Notes: generated from the letters alone by a model not told the origin. A DNA stretch of 64,000 nucleotides from Isoetes taiwanensis (GCA_021234155.1 JAJEKV010000141.1:1549743-1613742); one strand, 5' to 3'. Positions 42,600-55,209 are shown, counted from the first letter of the stretch. Made by a program: numbers and translations.

Positions 42600-44590
42600 A
42601 ACCCATTACGACATCCTTACATTACAGAGCAACCATCCATGCCCAATGCAGACCAGCTTTCTTGCAATATCAATTGTTGAAAGCCCAAAAACTATCTTTA
42701 AACTCTCGTCAACAATTGCAAATATATTCTTCGCAGTTGCACTTTTTTGCAATGCCTGTGATTGTGGTGTTGTTTGCTCCTATTTTGCATCTGCAAAATT
42801 TCCATCGCAACCTGGATAATGTGCCCAAAATGTCCATTAATTTCTTATCTGAACCGTATTGCTCCAAGCAGGCCATCAAGCAGGCAGAAAAGATATAAAT
42901 AAGTGAGCATTGTCTATAATCAGTGAACATAATAACATACATGGTAAAGGTACTTCTTGATTGCTAGAGCTAATCCATAGTCTCTAATAATCTTGCAAAA
43001 TCAAAATAAAACATCAACAATTGTCGTTTCCAGTTGGAGCAGTGACTTCAATTAGTAACTTAAAAGCGAAGGAAAAATCTACGGTAAGAAAGGACATAGG
43101 GAAATACATATTGCTGGAGATAATCCATAGTCTCTAATAACCTTGCAAAATCAAATTAAAACATCAACAATTGTTGTTTCCAATTATCTATAAAGAGAGA
43201 TATATGTCAATGGATTTCTAATGCAACCTGAATGAGTTTCCTATCTATTTAAACAGATGCTCTTTTGCACCAAAGAGATGCAGAAATGGATCAACAGATC
43301 TACACCTATACAATACACCTATGCAGCACAAATGAATTTGAAGTAAAGACTATGAACCACTTGCTTGCAAGCTAAGAACTACAAATATTTCCCTTGCTCT
43401 ATTACCATTATTGATTAAGTTGTCCATGATTTGTACTTGATATTTCCTCCATCAAGCAACATGGGACCTGTAACATGGTATCAAACTAAATTTAACGTTA
43501 AAAAGCACCGATGACAATTACTCGTCCATGCTAAATGATAGAAGAACCAATGCAGAATTTCAGTGGAACCTTGCTCTAAAAACAAAATGATCATGCAAGA
43601 AATTACATGCAATCTGTGGACCATTTAGATTCAAATATGGATTAAGCATCCAACAACTTAGAAGATGAACAACAGAAGTCTTGGAAATAAGCAACAACTA
43701 TAAAAGCTTACCTCAGCTGCTTTGAAAAATAATGCATCAATCAACCAGCATGAGAGAAGACATGAATATGTGAAAAAGCCAAGACAGACGTTTTATGTCT
43801 ATTTCTCTCCTTAACTCCACTATTCTGAAAACTCGCCAGAACCAGTGGAATCCAACCATTATTTACAAAGTACTTTCATCTTATTCCTGAACTGTGCAAT
43901 ACACTTGGACGTCCATAAAAAGCTCTTGTTGAATGCGCACTGTATTTGATATCGTGTATCCTTACTCTGCATATTTAGATAGTAAGGAGGAATCAATTTG
44001 TTGAGCATTAATAACATGTGTTAATATTACCTCAAATTCCCTGCGTCCCAGAATAAAACAATCATTTCTATTGCAGTGAGAGAAAAATAAAGACGTAACC
44101 CTCGCCATAGACTGGAGCCTAACATGGTAATATACAATTCTCCTATCTTAATGTAGCACAATTGAGTGTGGAAACTTCAAACATAAATTCAGACAGGGGA
44201 TTCATTGATTGTCTTTGGTTGCGGTTTTGGGTTTTGGTTTCAAGACTGATGGAATTCTTTGGCGAGGTTTCAGAATGTTAAGTCCAAAAGCACCTATTGC
44301 TAGAAGGAATCATCCAAGATTTCATCCACCAGACCACGACAAAACACAAATTGAACTTATCTGTTCATAGAAGAAACCATTTCCGCTTTTGGATTTGCAG
44401 ATGCGCTTCCCAAACACGCCGAAATCACAGGACAATGCCAAGCTTGCAGTCCTGCTTAAAAAATCGTGACCAGAAATGGAGCCGACAGATGCGCGGATGC
44501 GATAACCCTGTTTTTTTCTCCTTTTTTTTTCCATCAATTCATGAAGCCATTCATGAAGCCGGAAACCATGCGTTAGTAAAATGCAAAAAT
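42600..44590. other. AT-rich sequence with a local duplication
   Basis: About 42962-43040 and 43113-43190 are near-identical (shared AATCCATAGTCTCTAATAA and AAAACATCAACAATTGT). No gene was recognised. If the MFS gene is real, its upstream exons should lie here on the minus strand, but none is evident. Confidence 0.5.
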
Positions 44591-44595
44591 AAAAG

Positions 44596-44662
44596 GCAAA
44601 AAAAGGGCGCTTCGATAAAGGCTGATAAAGGCAAAAAAGGGCGTTTCGATAAAGGCTGATAA
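44596..44662. repeat. ~34-bp tandem duplication
   Basis: Two copies of AAAAAGGGCGYTTCGATAAA followed by GGCTGATAA. Confidence 0.85.
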
Positions 44663-44671
44663 TTTTTACTT

Positions 44672-44790
44672 CATTCGTTTCTCTAATAAGACCAGCGCTC
44701 TAGCTATTGCCTTAGCCTTATTCCAGAATCTTATTCCATAACTAGCGAATTTGTAATCCTTTTCCATAACTAGTGAATTTCTAATCCTTG
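44672..44790. repeat. Dispersed repeat directly upstream of the HAD gene (copy at 25142)
   Basis: Second copy of the 25142-25268 repeat in the same orientation. It ends about 28 bp before the phosphatase start codon, so it occupies the promoter-proximal/5' UTR position of that gene. Confidence 0.85.
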
Positions 44791-44817
44791 TTGAGAAGAC
44801 AAGATAAAGAGTTGGAA

Positions 44818-45690
44818 ATGGTGCATCCAAAGAATTTTGTGTTTGTTGCCGATTTCGACAATACATGTTCAGTTGAAGATACCTCTGATCTTTTAATTAG
44901 CTTGGGAAGAAAAGAGGCCTGCTATGAAGATATTATGACAATTCTTTGTGAAAATATTGAGAATTTTCTTGTTGATACGTCTACTAGTTCCAAAGATCCT
45001 AGAGGTTTCTTAAAGCAGCTTGAAGAATTTGAGAAAACAACAAATCAACAGGTAATGGAACATTCTCTTCTCAAAGGAATTCCTCGCAAGGATATCATGA
45101 TTGCTGCAAAGACAATTCCCCTACATGTTGGTTGTGCGGAATTCATGGAAAAGCTTGCATCTTTAGGCACCCCGGTTCATATAATTTCAGCAAATTGGTC
45201 AAGGGATTTAATTGAAGGAGCATTGCCCAGTCTTCCTAAAGATTTGCTTTCCATTCACTCAAACGATCTTAACTACGACGAATATGGTGTTTGTAATGGC
45301 ACCTTTAGCTTGGACATTCAAAACTCTTTTGATAAAGAGTCTATATTACATTCATGTTGCTCCTCCGAGAAAATGGTGGTGTTTATCGGAGACAGCATGA
45401 ATGATTTATTACCTATGCTGGACGCTGATTTAGGTATTATCATGGCTACAGACAAGGTAATAGATGAGAATTTCGGGGTTATTATGGACACCAACGAGAC
45501 TTTGAAGAAGGTGTTGTCTCTCTTTAATATTGAAGTCCTACCGTTGGAGGCTGCATTCTCTGTTATTCAAGCATCTGAAACTCCAACTAGTTTTCGCCAT
45601 AGTGGCAAGCTCTTCCGGGCGACCACATGGGCACAAGTGGAAGCATGCCTTTTGAGTGCAAGAGGTTCACATGAAGAAGAATTTTATTGA
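44818..45690 (+). CDS. HAD-family thiamin monophosphate phosphatase-like protein (TH2 HAD domain)
   Basis: A 290-residue ORF starting at ATG 44818 (MVHPKNFVFVADFDNTC); the frame stays open a little further upstream without another ATG. HAD motif I is DFDNTC (nucleophile Asp and acid Asp, residues about 11-16). Motif II is the Ser of VHIISANWS (about 125). Motif IV is GDSMNDLLPMLDADLGI (about 195). The C-terminus has TTWAQVEACLLS. This order matches the HAD half of plant TH2, the bifunctional TENA/HAD enzyme that dephosphorylates thiamin monophosphate in thiamin synthesis. The TENA half is absent and the ORF has no introns, so it may be a stand-alone member, a retrocopy or the last exon of a longer gene. 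All catalytic residues I can check are present. It is the best candidate for a functional host gene in the window. Confidence 0.88.
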   Translation: MVHPKNFVFVADFDNTCSVEDTSDLLISLGRKEACYEDIMTILCENIENFLVDTSTSSKDPRGFLKQLEEFEKTTNQQVMEHSLLKGIPRKDIMIAAKTIPLHVGCAEFMEKLASLGTPVHIISANWSRDLIEGALPSLPKDLLSIHSNDLNYDEYGVCNGTFSLDIQNSFDKESILHSCCSSEKMVVFIGDSMNDLLPMLDADLGIIMATDKVIDENFGVIMDTNETLKKVLSLFNIEVLPLEAAFSVIQASETPTSFRHSGKLFRATTWAQVEACLLSARGSHEEEFY

Positions 45691-45864
45691 TTGCGGAATA
45701 TTTATTCAAGGCCCTATCGAATTCTATGATAAGGCAACCAAACATTATTTGTACATTCTATGATAAGGCATCCAAAAGTGATGTGATCTGTACTCCAAAT
45801 ATTATGTGCACATTCATCTTAAGGCATCCAAAATCTATGTGATTTTCTGTACAGACAAAAGACC

Positions 45865-46128
45865 ATATATCTTCAATAATTGTTGATTTATCTCATAATT
45901 TTGTACTAATGCATTAGTTTCTTGATTTAGAGATGAAATGTACTGTTTTTGCAACATAGGCACATGTTTAAGGCAATCCATTAAGTAAACATATTCATAT
46001 ATCTTTAATGATTGCTGATTTATATCATAGTTTCTGCACTAATGCATTAGTTTCTTGATTTAGAGATGAAATGTACTGCTCTTGCAACATAGGCACATGT
46101 TTAAGGCAATCATTTAAGTAAACATGTT
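45865..46128. repeat. 132-bp tandem duplication 3' of the HAD gene
   Basis: Two copies (45865-45996 and 45997-46128) share ATGCATTAGTTTCTTGATTT, AGAGATGAAATGTACTG and GCAACATAGGCACATG with few changes. They lie in the 3' UTR or flank of the phosphatase gene. Confidence 0.92.
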
Positions 46129-46177
46129 CATAGCTCTATGCAATAATAGTAATGTCTCTTGATCCTCTTTTGCGCAG

Positions 46178-46254
46178 TGTCCGCTTGCAAGTCCAAGCAG
46201 AGAAGAGGCAACAAGAGTTATTAAGACCCGGAAACTACTTCAAAATTTGACTTG
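46178..46254 (+). other. Exon-like 77-bp segment with good splice sites
   Basis: TGCGCAG acceptor before 46178 and CTTG/GTAAGG donor after 46254. Two frames are open (one reads ASPSREEATRVIKTRKLLQN). It may be a 3' exon of the phosphatase transcription unit or of an unknown gene. Confidence 0.3.
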
Positions 46255-48207
46255 GTAAGGCATAGCTGTTACATGGAGAAACAACGATTTGCATATGCAA
46301 GACTTACAATTCCAAAACTTTCCTGCTAAATTTACTACCAAATGGCCATTCAAAGACACCTTTGAACATTACCGAATGGGTATCCTTAAACCTTTTGCAC
46401 GCGAAATATTTCTTGGCACAAGATGTACTAGCAACAAAAGCTTCTTCAATAACAGCAAGGCAGTGACCAGAACAACATTTAGGGTCATACATCATGTAAA
46501 GATATGGCCTGTACATTTGTCTGATATCTAAGCCTGCATTTTTCGCCTGGATAATTTACGCTGTTCCTGTTTTGCTATTATAATGAACTGGTTTTGCATT
46601 CTGCAAATTCATCCCAGGTCATTCATTTGTGGGAGGATGGTGGGACCATTTTTACAACGATCCAATCAGGCCATTTCTTCATGTTTGTAGTCCTGATGCA
46701 TGAATTGCCCAGCAAGTAGTTTTGAATAATTTGTCTTCAGAAGTATTGTTAGTCTTGTTAATTCTCTTTGCAGAAGTATTGAGTTTGCGTTTTCCATTGT
46801 CTGCACATTACAGATAAAAGAAAAGACCTTTAAGAGGCTGGCAACTCTGCAATAATAAACAGTTAGGCAATCCTTGATTTTAAAAGGAAGATAGGTTCTT
46901 GACTTAAAAAGGAAGGCAGGTTCTTCCAATTGCTGGAGTCAGACCAGGGGAACCTGTGATATTCAAAATTGAGCCCTGTTTGAAAGATATTGATTGAAAC
47001 TCACATTGTAGTTCCTGGTCATAAGTTTTGAAATGTCTTAGAAATGCTAATGGTTTGTTTGCAAATGATTGTAACCTCTGATTAATCTTTGTTCCTATTA
47101 CAGGAACATGGAGACTGCCCTATTACAGGGGATAGCCAGATCTCTTCTTTAGTTAACTCAAATTAGGTTCATTCTCCCTTGAAGATCTTTTTCAGTTAGA
47201 GCATATAAGGTTCAGGCTCCCTTGAAGACCTTTTTCCAAATAAAGTAAATAAGCTTCATATTCACCCGTTTGCTTTGAATTACTTGTTTTCCTCTTTCAA
47301 CCTTTTGATATTTTCTCACAGACTGTCCAACCTGTAAAATACTTGAGACTCTCATTCATGTCAACTTTAAAATGGTACATTTTCTGTTACTCTTGCAGAT
47401 ATTGGTTTAGGATATGCAGAACATGGTAATGTTGAGCTTGCAGAACTGCATAAGTTTTCCTAGGACAACATTTTCTAAATCGTCATTCTTGCAAGCATCA
47501 CTCAGAAACGTACCCCTCCTGTAGTATACTTGGGATTCTCATTCATGTCAACTCTAATCTGGTACATTATCTCTTAGTCTCGCAGATATTAATTTAGGAC
47601 AGTCAAATTGGATGTTGAGATCGCAGGACAACTTAAGAATATGCTTAGCTTTCATTGCAGGCCAGCAAGGAAATAACAAGGTCAATCCATTATAATCTCC
47701 TCCTGCATGGGGGCTGATGATTGACAGGTTGAAGAACTGATGAAGCATGAACATTGTTGGCTCCCATATATCATATCTGAGTTTAGTTTCATTTCTGTTT
47801 TCAAATAATTTTAGATATATCTTCATCTTCAATGTAAATGACCATTCCTTTTGAGCAGCAAACCTATGCATTATCAACTGAAGCCCGTGAAAAAGATTAT
47901 GAAGCCCATCAACAGAAGCGTTGTCAGAATTTCTAGCTCAACCAACGTTCAATGCCAAGATAAACTAAATTTCCATTTGGACTTCACTGAATACAAGTAG
48001 AAAATCGTTAAATCACAGGCTAGTTGTCCTATTTGTGGTAGGCGCAACAGCTACTTGCATCTGCGTTTGTTGTTGCTACAATAAATTTTACCCAAGGGAA
48101 CATGTCGCGAGCCTGTTTCACTGAATACAAATATAGAAAAGAAAATTGTTAAATCACAGGGTTAGGCAACAGCTACTTGCATCTGCGTTTGTTAGATTTT
48201 ATCCTAT

Positions 48208-48393
48208 GACTTGTCTTTCTTTCTTTGTATACTTTCTCATTGTTGGATTAGTGTTTGCCCAAGTTGTGGGCGTAAATAGCATTGACTAAATTTCCATTTG
48301 GACTTGTCTTTCTTTCTTTGTATACTTTCTCATTGTTGGATTAGTGTTTGCCCAAGTTGTGGGCGTAAATAGCATTGACTAAATTTCCATTTG
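48208..48393. repeat. Perfect 93-bp tandem duplication
   Basis: Copies 48208-48300 and 48301-48393 appear identical (start GACTTGTCTTTCTTTC, end TAAATTTCCATTTG). Identity implies a very recent duplication or homogenisation. Confidence 0.93.
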
Positions 48394-49664
48394 GATTCAG
48401 AACTCGCTGAGCTAGCTGCCAAATGTTTAGCTGCCGTTGAAGCCTCTATCATGAAGTGGTGAGTCTGTTTCACTGAATACAAGTAGAAAATTGATAAATT
48501 TAACATTAATGCCACGAATGAGTGTAGGCAATTGAGTAACACTACAATTGTGTATGCATAGGTGATTGACATGGATTTTCTTGTGATATTAGGCCCGTTA
48601 TCAAAAGGATAGAACTATATCAGATTCAATTCAAATTTTCTTATGATACTCTGTATAACAAGGATAAAACTGTATCAGATTCAGTTTTGAAATTATCCTG
48701 AAAACCATGCATATTACCTTTGCTATTCATTGTTGAGGTTGAATGCTTATCATACAAAACACTTGGTTAAATCTTCTTTTAGTTAAACTTGGGTCCAGAA
48801 TAACTAGAAATATTTTGGAATCGCAATTGTTATTGCACAATTGTAAAAGCATAAGGAATTGATCTGCATGAAGGAGAACTTCAAATTGTTCCTACTGGTT
48901 AATCCTTGAAAGTGACCTTATTTTCTTTGATAAAATCATGTTCAAAGAATCTGGCCTTCAAGTGAAATCATGGTGCAAATCGACCTACCGCTTGCATTGA
49001 CATTTGAAAGGGACTGAGATGGTCACCAATGAATAATCTAGAACACTCTACATTTACTTGCATATGTTCCTGTATCAATAGAATATGCACAACATGGTTC
49101 CAAAAGTAAACTGGAAGATAACATGACACAAGAGCGTCTTCCTTGGCCATTTAATCCATGGTATTAAACACTACATTTCACAGCATGAAGTTTCGTACTT
49201 GTTGGAGGTCTCAATCATTTTTCTAAATAATACTTCTATTTTGCCATTCATTTTTGCGTGTTTGTGTAGATCCATGCCCAAAATTGGTCTGAGTTTTTTC
49301 TATTTTAGCTATATTTTGAGATCTGAAATAGTGACTTTCCTGATTGTGTTTATGGCCTGAATCACATATCTCTGCCATGATCTTAGTTATTCCTCTTGTT
49401 GCTAAAAGATCCGCATCATATGACTACATCCAGCCCTGTGTTGGCTGCTGCAGTCTGTTGTTTCTCTTATAAGATGACGAGTAGCAAAAAGATGAAGCAA
49501 GTATAATCCAGGACAAAGTACTAGCAGGTATAGAGCTTCATGCCACTGATGGATTCGATTCGAGCAAGGGTTCGTCTCCAGCTTTGCTTCTCGCTGGGTT
49601 TGTTGTGTACCAGTTTAGAACCGCTAAATGTTAACAAAAGATTTTGCTGGCTTGTTGATTTGAA

Positions 49665-49740
49665 GGGGGCAAACCCTCGTTTATGTGGGTATGTGGGCAT
49701 ATTGAAGTATATGCTTGCATATACTTAGCATATGCTGATG
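49665..49740. repeat. Dispersed repeat, related to 52368-52445
   Basis: Shares GGGGGCAAAC, TTGTTTATRTGGGT-like, GGCATAT and the TATGCT...ATATGCTG arrangement with the second copy. Both copies are followed by short diverged sequence. Confidence 0.55.
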
Positions 49741-50299
49741 ATCGCTAAAAACTGGGCGCTCAGTCAAATGCTCGATCATCCAGCCCCATTATCCGCCCGG
49801 ACTTGCTCGGATTCTGCGAGAACGGGTTAGAACGGGTTCTTGGGAAACGCGATCGTGCAAAATGTATAGTAATGTATACTAGGGTTTATGCATGGCCAAG
49901 ACCGTGAAAGCGAAACGAAGGATCACTCAACCCTCTGGGGCGCGGCGAAATTTAGCCTATGTACTCTGGCTCTAGAATGTTGTTATGCTTTTCTTAGTAT
50001 AGCGTCATTCTTACAAGAGTCCGTCTTTCTACCGATCTTGTCTTGTGTATTTATTAAACTCCTTAAATAGAGCATTTTTTTAGAACAACCTATGCTCTTC
50101 ATCCAAGAGCATAGTGTTGTTATTGTGTGGGATAGTTATGCTTTGGTTCATGCGTAAAAATTGATACCTTGGTGCATTGGTCGATATTTTGAGTTTTATA
50201 TATTGGATCAAATGGGAAATTTAACAAGCTCTAATGTTTGCATCATGTTGCTTGTTATTGCAACAATGACATTAAAGATATCATCCGCTATCAATGCAA

Positions 50300-51613
50300 C
50301 AAAGGCTCGCTTTGTTCTTATTTGGAGACTCCCCGCTTGATGGGGACTAATATATTTGTGCCTAATTCTTCGCCTAGTGGTGAATTATCCCCCATATGGA
50401 GAGACCTACTTTTGTAGACCTACAGGACGCATTTACCAATGGTCGCATAGCTTGGAGATTTCTAGGTTCATCCCTTTATCTACACTTCCAAAGATTTAAA
50501 ACAATGAGTAGAATTGATAACCTGCCTTTTATTCCGCCTTTATCCTCGAACCTTCCATTGGTTACGCCATATCTTTGATCCTAGAGCTGATCATTCTCGT
50601 GGTGCAAATTTTGCTTCGGGGGTAGCGGTCTTCTCGATTCCAACCGGATATGGCGATGTGAGTTTAAATTTTCTTTTTGTTTTCATCATTTTTGGGGGTT
50701 TACATTTTGTTTGTTTACACCGGATATGACGATGTAAGTTTGTTTTCCGGGTTTACATCGTATGGTGCCTTTAAAAGAACAAATCAGACAGCCCAACAAC
50801 TTGCAACAAAATTGAAACAAAAGCTTAGAGGATCTGCAGCAAAGAAAGATTTTCAAAGTCGCCGATTGCGATCACATAGAAGTAATGATATAGGTTTAAA
50901 TTACCTCGTGAACACAACATTCGTGCAGACCGCGTGCGGTTCAATTTATTGCATCTCTCATGAAGAGTTATGAAGAAGCTATAATGGTGTATATAATTTC
51001 TTATGTGTTTGAACATTTGATTTTTATTTCTTAAACAGTATATTTGACACATCTAAGATTGTGATGACAGGCTCTATATCAAACTGGAGTGAGGAAATTT
51101 GTGGTATTTGAATTGGGCACACTTGGATGCACTCCCAATGCTAGAATGACAGCCCGACTTTTTAAATGAGATCTGGATGCTTAAATGCAAAGAAATCAGC
51201 TAGCACCCCTGCTCAATATTGCGGTGAAAAATTTGCTTGGAAATGTCACGGCAACATCAAGGATGCAAAGATTGTGCATGGCAAGAGCTTTTGATGTTTT
51301 CATCGAAATGATTACCCATGGAGGGCAATATGGTAAAGCCCACACATGCTATCTGCTATTTCAAGTAAGCTTTTCTAATGGGATTTTGTGCAGGATTTGT
51401 GAACACTACAAGTGCTTGCTGTGGAGCAGGTCCATTCAATGCTTTGCTTAAGTGTGGGCTCAACATAAGCTCAAGTTTTCCTTATAAAATATACATTGGC
51501 AAATTTCCGTCTAAATACATGTTTTGGGGATAGTGTACATCCCAATCGAGGTCAGATATCGGATTATCTTTCAACGATTTTGGCATGGCAATACCTCATA
51601 CATTGAACCCTTC
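50300..51613 (+). pseudogene. GDSL esterase/lipase gene, frameshifted
   Basis: The plus strand carries all family blocks in order but in changing frames. Block I is ALFLFGDSPLDGD (50309-50347, with the nucleophile Ser). Then PPYGETYFCRPTGR (about 50390). RGANFASGVAVFSIPTGYGD (block II, about 50610-50655) ends at a GTGAGT donor. SNDIGLNYL (block III, about 50882) follows, then IASLMKSYEEAIM before an intron (50986-51070). After it come ALYQTGVRKFVVFELGTLGC (51071 on), GFVNTTSACCGAGPFNALLK (about 51395) and GDSVHPNRGQ (block V with Asp and His, about 51525). The protein would be a secreted plant acyl-ester hydrolase. At least four frame changes are needed (about 50348, 50480, 51120-51280 and 51520), so it is a pseudogene unless the assembly has indel errors. 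Confidence 0.85.
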
Positions 51614-52367
51614 AACATCCGGACCTTGGTCTCACTTTAACGAAAGCATAACCTAGGTCCGCACATAAGAATATCCATGTGAATTAGCAAAGATATCCGG
51701 ACGTAAAGTGCTTTAGTGTTCTAGAGAGTCTTATGATGACCACCTAGATAAAATAGAGGGTAAGATATGTTGGTAATATGCATGATAAAATTTGGTAAAC
51801 ATGTTCTTTTGGTGAACTAGTTGCCAGGGAATAATGTCATACTTTCCAAGCATCTTTTCCTCAGCGAGGACACTCAATGTGTGTCTCATGAATGAGTGGA
51901 TGTCAAATGTTAGTTGGTAATTGTAATGCCAAGGTTATATTTGTGGCCCAAAGAATTCTCGAAAGGGGTGCATATATTTTAAGTGGGAATGTTGTGACGG
52001 GCTAGATCTTTGTTGTTGGTGATTTTGAAGAGAGGGGATTCGAATGGATGGCGATTCCGCTATCCGTCCGTTAAATTATTATCCGCCCCTCAAGTTTACG
52101 GAGATCCAACGGTTGAGAGCAATCTTGGCCAGTAGTTTACTGGAGCCATGAGCCATAACACACAAACCGCTTCATAACACCCTAGAGTGTCGGATGAACG
52201 ATTTGATTGATTTTGTTGCGGATGGCCCAAAACTCTCGAGAGGGGTGTGAAGGGCGATAACACCGCCCCTCGGGTGTTACTAAAAAAAAAAAAATTTGGC
52301 CCATTAAAATGGCTCAGGTGTGTGTTGTGCGCACTCCCTTGCCAGGCCCTCAATTTTTGGGTTGCCC

Positions 52368-52445
52368 CTGGGGGCAAACTTTTGTTTATATGGGTTTTTG
52401 GCATATCCTAGGTATATGCTAGAATATCCCTAGGATATGCTGGTG
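52368..52445. repeat. Dispersed repeat, second copy
   Basis: Matches 49665-49740 in the same orientation, including GGGGGCAAAC and the TATGCT...GATATGCTG end, with several substitutions. Confidence 0.55.
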
Positions 52446-52801
52446 ACTCGGCTACAAACCTATTCTTCCCTGTAAATTCTCGGTCACCTGCGTTGTGGGT
52501 CGTGGATGCTTGAACCGGGCTAACGGGCTAAGCGGGAAGATAGACGAAGCTCCAATCTTGCATTCCTTATTTACGTGTGTGGATCCTACGAGAGAAAAAC
52601 AAAGCCCACAAAACTCGATTCTCTTCCAAATCCTGAAGACGGCAACATAAGCTTGGAATTACAAATGGTAAGCTCTAGTTTCTTCAATCTGTGAGAAAAG
52701 CATGGCTCATGGATATGCCACTGTTACGTCTGGACCATCTGAATTGCAGGGGGCGTACAAATTCTAGCTCCTATTTCTATGTGGTTGTATTTGCAGCACA
52801 C

Positions 52802-52899
52802 AACTTGGAGTTCTACACGGACATACAATGACTTACATTCTAGAAAATACAACTCGGAGTTCTACAAGGACATACACTGACTTACACTCTAGAAAATAC
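52802..52899. repeat. 49-bp tandem duplication
   Basis: Two copies of ACAACTYGGAGTTCTACA, GGACATACA.TGACTTACA and CTAGAAAAT with about three differences. Confidence 0.9.
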
Positions 52900-54989
52900 A
52901 GGCCAGTGTATGAAGTTGCGAGTTAATATTTTTCCTTATCCAGGCTTACATTTAATATTATTGGCTTCATAGAACTTACAAAGAGTTATGCGGTTATTGA
53001 AGACTATTCATTATTCTACTTTAACATGCTTAGAAATTTAATTCGCAAGGGTATTGCATCATTCCCTCTAACTATAAGCTAGAGATTACATCTTAAACTT
53101 AAGCTACTGGAATTCAACAATACATCTAGGCTATAAGTTATGACTCAAGCATTCTTACATCATATTGATACCATTCTTACACCATGTCAATAAAATTTCA
53201 AATTAGCACTCTTGGTCTTGGTCATCCACTGGTCCAAACTTAAAACATAGAAATTGCACTGCACTGCACCCCCTGCATCAATGCTCATATATGGCTATGA
53301 TCTCTAAAGGTGTCATGTCTAGGTCTTGGAATTGTTGTTGATGCTTTAGAACATAAAAACAACAAATAACGCCTCTTCCTACAAAGTATGTAAATCTGGA
53401 AAAAGAATAATAAAATCTCATGTGGGAATCTCAAGTCATTAGCACCATGCTAGAAATAGGCTTGGTCCATGCACAATTCATAAACAAAGGAAAATAAAAC
53501 AACACAAAACAAAACCCCCCTTTCAAACCATTAATAACCCCAAAGACATCAAATGACCCAACAAGAACCATGAAACGAGACAACAAGAAACATGAAAACA
53601 CACTTCTCGCCCCCCGAAAGGGCAACCCTCCGTATGCTAAAGACCCTTGTTTCATATCACATTTATATTTTTGGGAAGGCCACGAAGTTTTGTCCATTTT
53701 GTGCACGGGTATAGTTTCCTTCAATTGGCACCTTCCATGTTTTCATTGTCATATATTAAAATTTTCCCTTCGAATTTAGGGGTTTATTTTGTATCATATA
53801 GTTTCTTTTTCATTTGTCGGATGTTTTTCTCTCCATAATATAAGGTGTTAGCATTCAAATTATCGAGCAAGAAGAGAGAAACTCAAAAAGAAAAGCCCCA
53901 TCCGGGTATCTCCACTAAAACAACAAGTCAACTAAGCATTTTGATCTCCAAACTCGTTTTTAGGAGGGAACAACCGCAAAATAAGGTTTTACAGGTTGGA
54001 ATATTGCAACACTCTCAAGCAATTAGTCGATGGCTTTACAAAGCCACTTGTGTGTGCTTGCCATTCAAGAAGATGAAGCAACTTTTGGGAGTGCAGCAAC
54101 AGATAGAACACAACCCTGAATATTGTGTTGTTTTAAATTCTCAATCTATTTTTTCTTTCAGTTAAGTTAGAATCACATTTCAAAAGGGGTGTTAGAGATT
54201 GAAATATAACCTTAACTCACTATTCATTATTGATGATGTGGCATGCCATGTCACCACATGTGACTATAAGTCGTCACCTCGTTTTATAGCTATGATTGCC
54301 TTTCTCCAATAATAGAAGACCTATTGTGGCATCTTGCATTTAATTCATATGAGCTCAATTCCCATTAAGTCCTCCTTCTCTATCTGGCATGCACTTGCAT
54401 TTTTGTGGCCTTGGGCTATTACTTGCCTCTATAAAAACTATTGCACGGCTCTGTGCAGATCATTGTTTCTTAGATAAACGTTTCATAAATGTTTTGAAAG
54501 AAATAGCTTTTATTGTTGGCATAATGCTATGAAGCTGAATTTGCCTTCTAGGTGATGCAGCTATCCATAGATAAGTGCGTATGCACATTCGTCGAGAGAG
54601 ATGAGTATCTTACACATGACGTGGGTCAAGCATGTGTGGTAACCATGTACTCATTTTTTTTTAGCATGCTCGTCTTCAAATAATCTTCTGAGATATATAA
54701 ATATTTTGGAAGATATCACGAGAGTATACTACGTTTGGGCAATTGCAGCATGGCATGACTCAGGCCATTTGCTGATATAAGAGGCTTTTCAATTAAAGTT
54801 TTTGTTGGGATTATGGGATAGTGCTCTTTGGTAAAAAGTTTTTGATTATCTACAGCCTAATCTACCACAACGAGAAGATATTTTAGTGTTGGTTTGTTAT
54901 CAGGAGCGCAGGCTTGTGAACTCTATGTATAAGTTGTTGCTTGATACTAGTATTCTTCCTCCTTCTAGTAAGTGGTCCCTTCAACTTTT

Positions 54990-55200
54990 TTCTCATCAAT
55001 GGTAGCAAATGTGAACTTGGGCATGGGATAAGCTACTTCAGTCTAAAATGGCAGTATTTTGGTGACAGATTCTTCATAGATGTCTTCGGGTTAACTTGTC
55101 CACAAGTTTGACCCTAGAATATCATATCTGCGTCCAATATGCAAGCATGGATATGAGAACATTGAGCATTGCTTTTTCATGTGTGGTCACTTAGGTATAT
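54990..55200 (+). pseudogene. LINE zf-RVT remnant, unit 1
   Basis: Contains FDPRISYLRPICKHG then ENIEHCFFMCGHL, the C/H-rich reverse-transcriptase zinc-binding domain at the C-terminus of plant LINE ORF2. The first Cys is replaced by Arg. Upstream residues (VNSMYKLLLDT) agree with the domain but are frameshifted. Confidence 0.7.
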
Positions 55201-55209
55201 ATGGGATTG

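Larger units (their letters stand above)
46255..50299. other. Non-coding or unrecognised sequence
   Basis: No gene recognised. It contains the 93-bp duplication at 48208 and repeated short segments with ACTGAATACAA.TAGAAAA (47985, 48120 and 48475). The region is AT-rich throughout. Confidence 0.45.
51620..54364. other. No recognised intact gene
   Basis: Contains the repeat copy at 52368-52445 and the tandem duplication at 52802. About 52210-52290 is a GC-rich patch followed by a poly-A run. A few short ORFs (for example 53845-54165) have no recognisable domain. Confidence 0.45.

Noticed and set aside
45691-46300. Extension of the HAD protein through the downstream 77-bp exon
   Set aside because: The HAD ORF ends in a stop after the family's usual C-terminus, and no donor inside its last codons joins well to 46178.
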